Source: Nematostella vectensis (Eukaryota; Cnidaria; Anthozoa; Actiniaria; Edwardsiidae). From it: 64,000 nt of DNA. A program made the position numbers and the translations under genes. Under the pieces are notes generated by a model. The model was not told where the DNA came from and ran no database searches. It saw nothing but the letters and a program-made list of their open reading frames with translations. The stretch spans positions 1,612,001 to 1,676,000 of the forward strand of contig NC_064036.1 in NCBI RefSeq assembly GCF_932526225.1, given 5' to 3'. Below, one piece after another: positions 1 to 13,500 of this stretch. Position 1 is the stretch's first letter; each line of letters begins with the position of its first letter.

Positions 1-3000
1 GTGTTGCCTTGTGGGTATTTCTAGAAGAGTCGTACACTAGTTCAGTAGTATTATAGACACCATACAGTATTGCCTTGTGGGTATTTCTAGTAGAGTCGTA
101 CACTAGTTTAGTAGTATTATAGACACCATACAGTGTTGCCTTGTGGATATTTCTAGAAGAGTCATACACTAGTTTAGTAGTATTATAGACACCATACAGT
201 GTTGCCTTGTGGGTATTTCTAGAAGAGTCATACACTAGTTCAGTAGTATTATAGACACCATACAGTGTTGCCTTGTGGGTATTTCTAGAAGAGTCATACA
301 CTAGTTCAGTAGTATTATAGACACCATACAGTATTGCCTTGTGGGTATTTCTAGAAGAGTCATACACTAGTTTAGTAGTATTATAGACACCATACAGTGT
401 TGCCTTGTGGGTATTTCTAGAAGAGTCGTACACTAGTTTAGTAGTATTATAGACACCATACAGTGTTGCCTTGTGGGTATTTCTAGAAGAGTCGTACACT
501 AGTTCAGTAGTATTATAGACACCATACAGTGTTGCCTTGTGGGTATTTCTAGTAGAAGAGTCGTACACTAGTTTAGTAGTATTATAGACACCATACAGTG
601 TTGCCATGTGGGTATTTCTAAAAGAGTCGTACACTAGTTTAGTAGTGTTATAGACACCATACAGTGTTGCCTTGTGGGTATTTCTAGAAGAGTCGTACAC
701 TAGTTCAGTAGTATTATAGACACCATACAGTGTTGCCTTGTGGGTATTTCTAGAAGAGTCGTACACTAGTTCAGTAGTATTATAGACACCATACAGTATT
801 GCCTTGTGGGTATTTCTAGAAGAGTCGTACACTAGTTCAGTAGTATTATAGACACCATACAGTGTTGCCTTGTGGGTATTTCTAGAAGAGTCATACACTA
901 GTTTAGTAGTATTATAGACACCATACAGTGTTGCCATGTGGGTATTTCTAGAAGAGTCGTACACTAGTTTAGTAGTATTATAGACACCATACAGTGTTGC
1001 CTTGTGGATATTTCTAGAAGAGTCGTACACTAGTTCAGTAGTATTATAGACACCATACAGTGTTGCCTTGTGGGTATTTCTAGAAGAGTCGTACACTAGT
1101 TTAGTAGTATTATAGACACCATACAGTGTTGCCTTGTGGGTATTTCTAGAAGAGTCGTACACTAGTTCAGTAGTATTATAGACACCATACAGTGTTGCCT
1201 TGTGGGTATTTCTAGAAGAGTCGTACACTAGTTTAGTAGTATTATAGACACCATACAGTGTTGCCTTGTGGGTATTTCTAGAAGAGTCGTACACTAGTTC
1301 AGTAGTATTATAGACACCATACAGTGTTGCCTTGTGGGTATTTCTAGAAGAGTCGTACACTAGTTCAGTAGTATTATAGACACCATACAGTATTGCCTTG
1401 TGGGTATTTCTAGAAGAGTCGTACACTAGTTCAGTAGTATTATAGACACCATACAGTATTGCCTTGTGGGTATTTCTAGAAGAGTCATACACTAGTTCAG
1501 TAGTATTATAGACACCATACAGTATTGCCTTGTGGGTATTTCTAGAAGAGTCGTACACTAGTTTAGTAGTATTATAGACACCATACAGTGTTGCCTTGTG
1601 GGTATTTCTAGAAGAGTCATACACTAGTTTAGTAGTATTATAGACACCATACAGTATTGCCTTGTGGGTATTTCTAGAAGAGTCGTACACTAGTTTAGTA
1701 GTATTATAGACACCATACAGTGTTGCCTTGTGGGTATTTCTAGTAGAGTCGTACACTAGTTTAGTAGTATTATAGACACCATACAGTGTTGCCTTGTGGG
1801 TATTTCTAGAAGAGTCGTACACTAGTTTAGTAGTATTATAGACACCATACAGTATTGCCTTGTGGGTATTTCTAGAAGAGTCGTACACTAGTTCAGTAGT
1901 ATTATAGACACCATACAGTGTTGCCTTGTGGGTATTTCTAGTAGAGTCGTACACTAGTTTAGTAGTATTATAGACACCATACAGTATTGCCTTGTGGGTA
2001 TTTCTAGAAGAGTCGTACACTAGTTTAGTAGTATTATAGACACCATACAGTATTGCCTTGTGGGTATTTCTAGAAGAGTCGTACACTAGTTCAGTAGTAT
2101 TATAGACACCATACAGTGTTGCCTTGTGGGTATTTCTAGTAGAGTCGTACACTAGTTTAGTAGTATTATAGACACCATACAGTATTGCCTTGTGGGTATT
2201 TCTAGAAGAGTCGTACACTAGTTTAGTAGTATTATAGACACCATACAGTGTTGCCTTGTGGGTATTTCTAGAAGAGTCGTACACTAGTTCAGTAGTATTA
2301 TAGACACCATACAGTATTGCCTTGTGGGTATTTCTAGAAGAGTCGTACACTAGTTTAGTAGTATTATAGACACCATACAGTGTTGCCTTGTGGGTATTTC
2401 TAGAAGAGTCGTACACTAGTTTAGTAGTATTATAGACACCATACAGTATTGCCTTGTGGGTATTTCTAGAAGAGTCGTACACTAGTTCAGTAGTATTATA
2501 GACACCATACAGTGTTGCCTTGTGGGTATTTCTAGTAGAAGAGTCGTACACTAGTTTAGTAGTATTATAGACACCATACAGTGTTGCCTTGTGGGTATTT
2601 CTAGAAGAGTCGTACACTAGTTTAGTAGTATTATAGACACCATACAGTGTTGCCTTGTGGGTATTTCTAGAAGAGTCGTACACTAGTTTAGTAGTATTAT
2701 AGACACCATACAGTATTGCCTTGTGGGTATTTCTAGAAGAGTCGTACACTAGTTCAGTAGTATTATAGACACCATACAGTGTTGCCTTGTGGGTATTTCT
2801 AGTAGAGTCGTACACTAGTTTAGTAGTATTATAGACACCATACAGTGTTGCCTTGTGGGTATTTCTAGTAGAGTCGTACACTAGTTTAGTAGTATTATAG
2901 ACACCATACAGTATTGCCTTGTGGGTATTTCTAGAAGAGTCATACACTAGTTTAGTAGTATTATAGACACCATACAGTGTTGCCTTGTGGGTATTTCTAG

Positions 3001-3357
3001 AAGAGTCATACACTAGTTTAGTAGTATTATAGACACCATACAGTATTGCCTTGTGGGTATTTCTAGAAGAGTCATACACTAGTTTAGTAGTATTATAGAC
3101 ACCATACAGTGTTGCCTTGTGGGTATTTCTAGAAAAGTCATACACTAGTTTAGTAGTATTATAGACACCATACAGTATTGCCTTGTGGGTATTTCTAGAA
3201 GAGTCGTACACTAGTTCAGTAGTATTATAGACACCATACAGTGTTGCCTTGTGGATATTTCTAGAAGAGTCGTACACTAGTTTAGTAGTATTATAGACAC
3301 CATACAGTGTTGCCTTGTGGGTATTTCTAGAAAAGTCATACACTAGTTTAGTAGTAT
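1..3357. repeat. 66-bp satellite array, about 50 copies
   Basis: A near-perfect head-to-tail array with a 66-bp period (the motif TTGCCTTGTGGGTATTTC recurs every 66 bases). Copies differ at a few diagnostic positions: gtgttgcc/gtattgcc, agtttagtag/agttcagtag, agagtcgt/agagtcat. A few copies carry a 3-bp insertion (ctagtagaagag). The array runs off the left edge. One more copy lies at about 3956-4018, beyond an inserted retrotransposon fragment. No coding potential is seen. Confidence 0.97.
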
Positions 3358-3360
3358 TAT

Positions 3361-3955
3361 ATATATGTTTATTTCTACACCATTGCAGCTATCATGGCTG
3401 AATTACAAGTGAGAGGTCGTCACACAGAAACTAACAATAGCGCACAGTCACAAAATCTCTAAACCTACAAGTTTTAGCTTGCGGTCCTATTATTTTCTCA
3501 TTTCCTGATCTCAAATTATATCCATGTTGGACAGTTGTCATGTTATTAACCACAGATTTTAAGGGTTCAACAGTTTTAGCTCTTGCCATAAATTTCCGAC
3601 ATGCTTCATCCCTTCTCTCAGACAAAAATTGGAGAGACGTTGAGGCAAGGGCACTACTATAGCTCGTATATTCGTGCCTTAGAATGATTTTTAAAGCTCT
3701 TTTCTGTATAGACTCCAGGTGCTCAGATAGGTATTCCGGTAGAGCAGCCCACACCGGCGACGCATACTAGAGTACAGACCTTATGAGCGCGCAATAAATA
3801 GTACACAAATCATGTACTGATAAGCCAGCCTTTTTGAGAAGTCTTAACGCGTACAGGCGCTTATTTGCCTTACTGAGCACGTGTTCTACATGATTATTCC
3901 AAGACAGGTCATGACTAATGAAAACTCCAAGAAACTTGTAGCAGGTAACCCTTTT
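3361..3955 (-). pseudogene. Non-LTR retrotransposon reverse transcriptase, C-terminal relic
   Basis: Read on the minus strand, this stretch gives the thumb and C-terminal part of a LINE reverse transcriptase. It contains FLGVFISHDLSWNNHV, then ANKRLYALRLLKKAG, an in-frame stop (about 3768), ASPVWAALPEYL, and the QKRALKIILRHEYTSY block typical of CR1/L2/Jockey-like elements. It is 5'-truncated and lacks the catalytic YADD region. It sits inside the 66-bp satellite, which ends at about 3357 and resumes at about 3956, so it is an insertion into the array. It is not functional. Confidence 0.85.
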
Positions 3956-4018
3956 GCACCATACAGTGTTGCCTTGTGGATATTTCTAGTAGAAGAGTTG
4001 TACACTAGTTTAATAGTA
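3956..4018. repeat. Orphan copy of the 66-bp satellite
   Basis: One diverged unit of the satellite at 1-3357, beginning CACCATACAGTGTTGCC. It is separated from the main array by the LINE relic and is the distal side of the interrupted array. Confidence 0.9.
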
Positions 4019-4145
4019 TGGACTGCTTTACCACCCTATGCTATAATTCCTTGAAGTTGCAAAGTTTAAAAGATGGCGAGCTATTGGTCATTATGGAATT
4101 ATGTTAATTGGTTTACTTATTCTTTCTTCCAACAGGTTGTTAAGT

Positions 4146-5778
4146 ATGGAAAGAGAGACTAATCAAACACAACAGCCCACTTTGTGCCGCAATGGGTGTG
4201 GCTTTTATGGTAACTCTGCAACTGATGGGATGTGCTCCAAATGCTGGAAGGATGTACTAAGGAGAAAGCAGTCATCCCCTACGGCTAACACTGGTATCCA
4301 AGCGAGTATACAAGGTATGGTGTGCCATATAGACACAGAATGGCTGCCACTGCCCTTGGAATAAGCTCCTAGATAAATACCTGTGTTTCCCCTTCCCCCT
4401 CCAACCAATTTGATTTTTGTTTCATACAATCTATGTTATTTAGCCCCACATTTTTACTCTTAAGCCTGCACTTCAATCAATACATAGGTCATTGGCCAAT
4501 TGGGCAGTGGTAATTGGTAGTTTAGGCCTATTGTTAGGATTTGTATCCTATTGGTGTCTCAATTTGTTCCCAAAAGCTGCCTGTGAACTATTCAAGAGTG
4601 GTCTTCATCAAAACTGAACATGTCCTTCTACTACTGTAGCTCTGAAATGATATGGTTGTCAGCTCTTGGCTGTCGAGGTCTGACATGTACCATATAACAA
4701 GAGCAGCACAGACCATTCTGTTGAGCCTGTCGCCAATCGTTTTGACAGTAATGAGGGTATCCATGACTGCTTGCTCTTCGTTTTACATCTGATAAAAATC
4801 CAAATACAATGAGTACAAAGCCAGAATTTTTGTATTGTTAATCATTCATGCTTGTGTCATTAGGTTCCTGCTCAAGTATGATGACAGATGGATCCTTAGC
4901 TACAGCTGCTGCACCTGTTCCCATGGCTACAGCTGTAGCAACTGCTTCAAGCACTACCTCCTTAAGCAGTGAGGAAAGCATAGAGGACCGACAACCCAGT
5001 TCTATGGTTGAGGCAGGTTCATCCGATATCGGCAAAGACAAGGGGAAAATCAAAAGAAACCGATGTTTCATGTGTAGGAAAAAAGTGGGACTGACAGGTA
5101 ATTTGTTTTCTAATTCTTATGTTATGTTTTTTATGTTAACATTGTAAAAAAATATATTACTACATAAGAGAAACCTTGCTATTTCACCTCCACCTCAAAA
5201 TGACCAAACTACCATGTAGAGATCAAACCCCCTACTGACTAAAACTGTTTTCCTTCAGGGCATGGTTTAACAGAGTGCACTGTGTACTTTATCATGTTTA
5301 GTATTAACTGGTAGATTAGAGGATTAACTGGCAGATTAGATAAATCAACCACTGACGTGCTACTAGTATTTTATTGAAGCCACATAGGGGCAATCGATTC
5401 ACAATTTCAATTTAAAAAAAAAGCAGTACTTTGCAAATATCTGGGTCACACATTGATGATCCCTTCTAACAACAGAAAGATGGAACAAGGATTCTTGAGT
5501 TTGGAAGAAGAGTGGTTTATGCCCTTGCTTAAAAAATAGTGGTGTTTTCAAGTTGGGGGAGGGGACTTTGATAAAGATGAAGATCGAAATATCATTTTTC
5601 AGGTGCTAATCTGGTATTTTCTGTTTAAGGATTTGAATGCAGGTGTGGCAACGTCTATTGTGGTCTTCACAGATATTCTGACAAGCATGATTGTACATTT
5701 GACTACAAAGCTGAGGGCAAAGCTAAGATCCTCAAGGACAACCCTGTGGTGTTAGCAGAGAAGATTCAGAAGCTCTAA
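4146..5778 (+). CDS. ZFAND5/6-like: A20/AN1-type zinc-finger protein (ZFAND5/ZFAND6-like)
   Basis: Three coding exons, 4146-4314, 4864-5097 and 5630-5778 (stop TAA), chain in phase (1, then 1) to give 183 residues, close to vertebrate ZFAND5/6 (a little over 200). Residues 11-37 form the A20 zinc finger, with cysteines 14, 18, 30 and 33 (CRNGC then MCSKC). A Ser/Thr/Ala-rich linker follows, then the AN1 finger ([30 protein letters not shown]). The C-terminus reads [12 protein letters not shown], as in the family. An acceptor (ttccaacag, ending 4135) lies 10 bases before the ATG, so the first exon is noncoding and upstream. Family members bind ubiquitin through A20 and act in proteasome, NF-kB and stress pathways. 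Intron ends are GT-AG. Confidence 0.93.
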
Positions 5779-7718
5779 CACCCCGCCTCGCACTACTAGA
5801 TAAATTAAAATGCACTTGTATATTGTATACCTGCTGTACTCAGCCACAGTGTGGCACAACTGGATTGGGCTCCTCATAGTAAACAGGTTTATCCTGTTTG
5901 ACTAAATTCCTTTGGCAGTCTTCTTCGTATTGGTGGGATTCCATGGTATAGACAGTGTAAAACAGGTTCTACTTGAATTACAGGTTCAGTCAGTTTATGG
6001 GTACTATTTTTTGTTACTCTTAGACAAGGGGTACTATTTTTTGTTACTCTTAGACAAGGATTAAACCATAAAGGAATGTATTTAGATAAATTCCTGTGGG
6101 TTTGGCAATATTACTGTAGATATTTTCAAAGTGTGCTTAAGAATGTTTTCAAAAGGGAATATTGTTACAAAGGAATTGTATGTTTTAGGCTTCTAGATAT
6201 TTCTTATTTCATCGTTTTTATATTACCTTAAATGTTACTTATGATAAAAACATGCAAACCACTGTTTTGAATTGTGACCACACTAATTATCAAGCTATTG
6301 TGGGCTTATTCCCACCAATTGATTAATTGATTTGTTTCCTTTTTAAAGTTTTTTTTTTTTTTTTTTTGCTTACTAATTTTACAAAATGATAGTAATGGGA
6401 ATGGGGAATTAAAATATTAGGGGGAGGGGGAAATATCAAAAGTATGGGACATATAGAAAATAATTTCTAGGGTTTATACAAGCTTGTTTGGCGTATGTAT
6501 GTGAGGTCAGTATATCTGCTCTTTGTAATATTTGAAAGATGAAGGTAATTCTAAGTGTTGTATGCAGAATTTCTGATTGGAATTGTTTGCAGAATTTCTG
6601 ATAGGAATTGTTTGCAGAATTGCTGATAGGATGTGTTTTAAATTGACTGTTGAAAATGTTTCAAATATACAGAAACCAATATATATTCACTCAATGATGA
6701 ATTATTGGTATTATTGCTTCAGCTGATGCAGTTTATTGTACTTGTATTAAACATGCCTTAGAATGAGTGTACATAACTTAAAGTAGGATAAAGGCGAATC
6801 TATGTCAACATAACTGTACATTTCGTCTAGCCCTTTTGCTATTCTTTCTCTCCAAGATTCACAAAGTAACAAGAGGTTATAGTAATTTATATGAGCTTGC
6901 AGAAAGGATAGTATTTGGACAAGAATGGTAATTAATTGCAATTGTCTATGACTGCTGTTTTTTTGTGTGCCAAGATACTTGAATAGAAATTGTGTTTGAG
7001 CTGTACCTTTAATCAGCTGTAAGTTAGCCAAAACAATTGTTGACTGACTTTAGATTTCAATTTGCCTTTCTTTATAATTAAAAGCAAAAAGATATTTGCA
7101 GTGTCTTACTTTTTTTATTCTTATAATTAAATATATTTTTTTTTAATTTTTCAGTACCGTGGCAGGCCTCGAAAATATTGGGGAGGGGGGCACAGTACAG
7201 AAACAAGATAATATTGGGGCACGTGCCCCCAGTGCCCCACCCACCTTCTACGGCCCTGTTTTTAATATGTTTATGTATTCACAGGGGATGCAGGTCCAAG
7301 AGTTTTCCATAGGGTGATTTATGAGATCTATACCCTCAAATGGAAGAGCCACTGAAAAAAAGCATGCCTTGCCGCCTATTGCTTTCCTTATCAGACCCTT
7401 TGAATTATTTTAATTAACCTGTGAACTGCATACACTTTTTAGCGTATTACACTTGATTGAGATCTGATCCTATAGTTTTCTTTTGTGTTTTCTGACTTTT
7501 ACCCTTTGACTATCACTGTTTCACGGGTTAATGAAAACCACTCTATCAACTTTCTGTTTGTAAATGCTGAGGGCTCACAGAGACGAACTGGGAATACATT
7601 GTTTACCTTAATATCAATAAGGGACAAATTAAGAGCTTGGGCTACCTGTGGCTCAAACACGATTTTTCTCCCAAAAATGCACTGTGTAACATCAATAACT
7701 GGTACTACCTAACTTGCG
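5779..7718 (+). other. 3' UTR and intergenic DNA after the ZFAND-like gene
   Basis: AT-rich sequence with no credible ORF. It includes a short direct duplication of GGGTACTATTTTTTGTTACT (about 5999 and 6029), a T-tract near 6350 and, at about 7150-7260, one copy of a dispersed GC-rich element family (gcacgtgcccccagtgcccc). No polyadenylation site could be assigned with confidence. Confidence 0.6.
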
Positions 7719-9710
7719 GTTTTACTGCAACATCCAAAGTTGTATAATGAATATTGGGTTTTCCTCGGCTATGCTTGACCTAGAAAAAGGTGTACGTCAA
7801 GGCGACCCTTTATCGCCATATCTGTTTATTCTGACTTTTGAGATCTTGGCAATAAATATACGGCACAAGGACGACATAAGAGGCTTTGACATTGGGGATG
7901 AACATATTAAGTGCACTTTGTATGCAGATGATATGACAGTTTTTGTTAAAGATGTAGCCTCGTATAACTCTCTTATGAATCTTCTGGAGCAGTTTAGTGT
8001 TTGCTCAGGTTTAAAGGTAAATAAGGATAAGTTAGAAGCGCTTAAATTGGGAGACCCACTAGTTTCTAACAGGCTCATAATAGATGTGAAACATTTAGAT
8101 AAACCAATGAAGATTTTAGGTGTTTACTTCACCTACGATCAAAAACGGTCATATAAGTTTAATTTTGATGACATTCTTGAATCCTTAAAAAAATCCATCT
8201 GTGTCTGGAAATGGAGAAATCTAACACTCTTGAGGCGGATACAGGTGGTGAAATCTTTTGTTATACCTAAATGCCTTCATAGGGCCTTTCTTTTATCGTT
8301 ACATGAGGATTTCATTAAGGAAGTAAATAGCATAATATATCAGTTTATTTGGAATGGGAACGACAAGGTCAAAAGACGGGCTCTTGTTGGAGAATATAAG
8401 GATGGTGGCCTTAAAGTGACAGATTTGAAAACCTTAATAATGTCTCAGAAAGTGGTGACGTTAAAAAGATATTTGGATGAAGAAGATAATGCTGACTGGA
8501 AAACGTTTTTAAACCTTTTTCTACCTCCTGTTGGCGGTGCATACATCTTAGGCTGTAGATTTCATATTTTAAAACTCCCATTAAGGAATATCCCACTCTT
8601 TTATTTACAGAGTTTAGAGGAATGGTCAAAACTTAATAGACAGGAAGTTGACACAAGGAAAGAAGCTTTAGAGCAAGTGATCTGGAATAATGAAGAGATT
8701 TGTGTTCAAAAACAATCTTGTTATTATAAGGAATATATACAATTAGGTATCCATAGAGTTGTAGATATATGGAAAAGCACGGGACAACTATTAACATGGA
8801 ATGACCTTGAGGCTAGAGGATTAAGGTCAGGTGATTTTCTCAAATGGCTTGGCCTATTAAATGCAATACCGAAAAAGTGGACTTGTATGATAAAGGGTCA
8901 GGTTTTTAAAGAGCTACTTGTTTTTCAAGAGGCCCCAATCCCAACCTTATCTCTTAGCAGTAAATGGATAAATGCATTAGATATTACTGCCAAATTAGTG
9001 TACAATCATAATATCTCTAAAATGCTGGTAACACCCACAGCACAGACAAGGTATAATCTTGACTATCCTGAGAACGATTTTGACTGGGAAGAGATTTACA
9101 TGCTGCCCTTCCGTGTTGCGATAGATACATATTCACGTGCGTTTCAGTTCAAGATTTTACATTGTATTCTCTTCACTAATAAGAAGTTATTTAAGATCGG
9201 TATTGTGAACTCGCCCGTCTGTTTTTTTTGCGAAGCTGAAGACGAGACTCTAGAACACCTTTTTTGCCTCTGTAAATATGTGCGCCTTTTTTGGCTTGAA
9301 GTCATAAAATGGATGGAACAGTGTCATTTATGCTCTGATGATTTCTTGTTAGCAGATCAGTATATTCTTTTTGGTCTCTGGGATTCTGGTATAAATGATT
9401 TCATGATCATTAACCATCTAATACTTATAGCAAAGCAATGCATATACTTTTGAAGAAAAAAGAAAATACTTCCAAATGTTCAATTTTTCAGATCACTAGT
9501 TTATAGAGTGCACAAAATTGAAAGTCATATCAGTAAACAGAAAAATAATGTAATAACCCACTTGAAAAAGTGGGAGAAACTGGCCTCTTGTGAAAGGGAA
9601 GAAGAAAGTGTAATGTATCTGTAAAGTAATGTAATAGACTGTAAGTTGCAATGTTTAATGTGAATTGTTTAATGGAATGTTAAAAAGAGAAATAAAGAGT
9701 GATAAAAAAA
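7719..9710 (+). mobile_element. L1/Tx1-type LINE, 5'-truncated, with matching 8-bp flanks
   Basis: The reverse transcriptase is open from the truncation point to 9453. It carries KGVRQGDPLSPYLFIL (domain 4), YADDMTVF (catalytic YADD at about 7921), LGVYFTYD, and a C-terminal CCHC-like knuckle (CFFCEAEDETLEHLFCLCK) as in L1/Tx1 clades. After the TGA at 9451 the conserved tail is still legible in shifted frames (VYRVHKIESHISKQ, HLKKWEKL), so there is a late frameshift. The element ends in AATAAAGAGTGAT plus an A-run. The octamer AACTTGCG stands at 7711-7718 and again at 9711-9718, fitting a target-site duplication. No endonuclease domain is present, so it is a dead truncated copy. Confidence 0.9.
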
Positions 9711-9718
9711 AACTTGCG

Positions 9719-10567
9719 TCAAAGCGTAGCGTGCATTATTCGTCAAACTTCAGAGGACTGTAAAGCTTGTTGTGAGGGACGTACTCTATGCCGCGTAAAC
9801 AGCACTAAAATACGCCAGTACCAGCGCGACCACCGACTGAGGTGCAGTCGATATCATTGCACCTGGAATGGAATCAAGCAAAAGCGTGAGGAACGGTGTA
9901 CTCAACGGAACGATATAATAAAGATAGAAGAACCGAAAGACAGGGAAGCGGCGCAGTTGAGGGGGGGGGGGGGGGGGGTGGACGCATCTTAGACTGGGAG
10001 GCCTGGTAACGCGCTTCGAGAGGAGAAAAGGCAGACAGTGGGGGGAGAGAAGTGGCAGGCAAGGGGAAAGATACATAGACAGCAGACAGGTACATAGACA
10101 AACAGTTGTTTGAAATAAATATTAAATATATTTGAAATAAAGGTATTTTCTACAATGTGGATATTTTGCTCTTATAATAAATGTGTGATAATAAGTCTTA
10201 ACACGCACATTAAGACCCTAGAGAATTAGAACCTACAGAATGAATTTTCATTATTAGCACCACCAGCTTGGGAGGAATAGGAGACGGTTAGTTGTTAGCG
10301 GCAAATTATGAGACACGCCCCCGTTCTAAATTTAGGTCTGTAGAAGATGGCGGGAAGCGGGCTAGAAAGGTCCGTTGTACGGCAAAAACTAATTTCTAAA
10401 AAGCCCAACACATCCCGAATCTTAAGAACCTATTTGTCCCGATCTTGAAAATTCTAGGTTTCTTATACGCAGGTGTTTACTGTATCACACATGGGCCTGG
10501 AAACGAGGCGACAAATCTGTCCTATGCTCTTACTGCCCCATAATACCCTGCGCGCATAATGGTATCC
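9719..10567. other. Non-coding spacer with G-tract
   Basis: No credible gene. It contains a long G homopolymer at about 9961-9978. If the mesothelin-like gene continues past 10598, its last exon or exons and polyadenylation signal would lie here, but I could not recognise them. Confidence 0.5.
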
Positions 10568-10597
10568 ATCACCCTAAGTTAGAAATGCTGGACTTAC

Positions 10598-13500
10598 CCG
10601 ACCCTGGAGTGTTGACACTTCCTTTCTTCTTGTTCAGGATACCTTTCTTGTCTGCGGGCAGAGCATCCATTTGGGCCATGGTTACAAAATCCGCTTGGCT
10701 TGAGTCAAGGGCCGTGAGTTGCTCCGTGCTGAATTCCTAGAAGGAGTACAAGGCAGAATTTACTAAGGGGGGATAAGGTGTAGAGACATGGAAGTGTCGT
10801 AAAATAAACACAGCGGTTTGGCAGCCCGGGGGGGGGGGGGTACCTACACTTTTTTCTACGCACAGAACGCGCGGTAAGAAATATCAAAGCATCACCAGCT
10901 CCCTCGTCACGCTAGTGAAATATCTTTCGTAAGCGCAGGCCCGTAGCCAGGGGGGGGGGGGGGGGGGTTCGGACGGACCCTCTCACCCGGCTTGAAGGTC
11001 CGCTCAGAGCAAACACAAATATATAACGTTTGGCTGGAGACATCAATATGTCTTTAAAATCAATATAAAAATCTTTTTTATAATAATTATCTTTATTATT
11101 ATCGCTAATATGTTAAAAAGTACCCTATTAATAACATGCCTAATGTAATAAGGCGAGAAATTTGGTCCGCTAAAATGGAAAAAACGAACCACCCCGCTCA
11201 AAATCTTGGCTACGAGCCTGAAGTGGAAGGACAATTTCGGGATTTTAGATGAAAAAGGCTGTCCTTTGCAAAGTTTCTTTTTATAGAATTGGTGTTCAAG
11301 TGTTAAAATGGGGTAACGGTGTTTATGTATGTAGAAAGCTTTCTACAAGAGAGTCGGAACGGGGGAAGAGAGGAATTGAGCGTGTTTTCCGATCGTCTAC
11401 CCTGGCATTCTGATCGGGTTTCCAGTGGCTAGTAAGAGTTGTGACATCACAGAAAATCCCAAACTGAACGAACGATAGGATGCTCCTTTATTTTATTACC
11501 TTGAAAAGATTGGCGGGCATTTCAGCAATGGCTGTTGGCTTTATCATCGACACGTGGTCGGCAGACAGAGCCTGTAACTCGCTTGCCGTCAACCCACCTG
11601 AGAAGAGAAAAGAGAAATCTTGTCTAAAACGGGAGGTACTCACCTAACTAACCACTTGTCCATAAAGACAATAGACGCAAGCTAGCTTGGAATCCACATC
11701 GCTTTATGAATTGAATGGAATCGCTTGTGTATGGTTTTTAGCATTATTTCCCTAGAATTTTGAGTGATTAGAGTTTCGAACCCCACGGAAAACTAAAAAA
11801 AAATATGATGTGCAAATATGTGATAATATTATATCCTTTTAACCCAGTACATACAGTAAACTTTACCGTTAGCGGACACTCTCGGGAAATGATAAAGCTG
11901 TTCATGAGCAGAAACTGTACACTACACAAAAGCAGACAGAGAGATACCATCACGTGCACCCCTGGTTTAGGATTTCTATACATAGCAATGACAGCAAATG
12001 TGAGACAAATTTCATTGACGGGAGCCTAACATAATTAGGTTGGTCCTCTAGCTGGCATGGGAGTGGCCCGCGCCTGAGTTGTTCGAGTTTTTTAGAGTCA
12101 ATAGATAGTCAACGAGGCGCGAAGCCTTTTCTCATAAAAAACGAGAACGCGCGTAACGAGTATAAATCCACTCACATACTACCTCCAAAAAATGACGATT
12201 TTAATAATTCTCAGATAGTGAGTACGGGAGGCAATCAAATTGCGAGATTCCTGATCAGGTGAAAGTATGTGAGTGGATTTATACTAAAACGCTTTATAAT
12301 AATGTTTTGTTTGTCGTTAGTCTTTTTTGGTTGTTCTTCTAACCCCAATATTTCTCTGGAGACAATTCCAAACTAGTACATCCGATTGATCCGACTGGTG
12401 AGTGTTTGGAGGATCTTACCGATGGCCGCACCAGTGTCCCTGACCTCTGCTGTCGTCCAGGTGTCTACTGATCCATAAACAGCCACAAATCGCGACTTGA
12501 GTGCGCGCTGATGGTCCGCTGACCATCCTGAGATATCGCCAAGGGATCCACCAGCAGATCTGAAATAAGCATTGATATTATGAGGATAAACACTGGGAGT
12601 GTGTTGGGAAGGGCTAAGGGAAGAAAAAAAAAGAAGAAAACATACCCAAATGCGGCGGTGCTGATGGACTCTATATCAGATGGCGTCATTCCCAGGGAGA
12701 AGTTCTTCAGCGCAATGAGGTCATCTCCTTCGAAGGCACTGATGGCCTTTCCCTTAAGCTTGACGACCTGCGCAAGTGCTTTCGAAAGCTACAACAACAC
12801 GAGAAAACACTCAAATGTACTTATTGTTTTCACAGTACCTACGGAGTCATACGTATAGCTTTTTTCCAGGGATGTAGTATGCGCTTTATCTTGGTATAGC
12901 AGGCGCAACTGTTTTTCCCGCCAATGATTCTCCCGCCACAAATCTTACAGTTCCCGGGACATCGCCCGCGTGCTTGATAACTTCAATATGGTGTGTCAAG
13001 TGCTTGTCTTTGGTTCGCTAAATTAATTAATGCTGCTTGCTGATACGCGTTTCAAATCCTCGATAGCGTTTACATATAATTTATTTCATGAAGCTTTCCA
13101 TGAAAAGGGTATATTAAAAAAGCTTCGTGTCATCAAAATATCTCTGACAATTGTGCTAAATCGCACAAAAGCATTTAACTCACGTGGCTGGCTGTGTAAC
13201 CAGGCTCGCCGTTACTTCCCTCCAGCCTCAGGGACCCTAAGCTCTCGACGACGTCATTGGCTCTAAGCAGCATGGTTCCCAGTTCTTCCGGGGTGAATCC
13301 CGCCACCATGATGCCAAGTCTGCCAAGCTGTTCAGCGGTGAAACTGGACGGGCTATTCCACGCCTGTAATAAAGAAGAAGGGGGGCATATGAGTGATGCT
13401 AATAATGATGCGATAGATATGATAATTGGAGTGGTTGTTAATTATGTCACACCTGCTTTGCTTTAGCCGCCCAGGATGTGAGTTGTTCGGCGCTGAATCC

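Noticed and set aside
1-3357. Possible CRISPR array
   Set aside because: The 66-bp units are contiguous with no unique spacers and lie in a eukaryotic, intron-rich context. The same applies to the array at 62338-63836.
7485-7712. Plus-strand ORF just upstream of the LINE as its N-terminal part
   Set aside because: It shows no reverse transcriptase or endonuclease motif, and the matching 8-bp flanks place the element's start at 7719.
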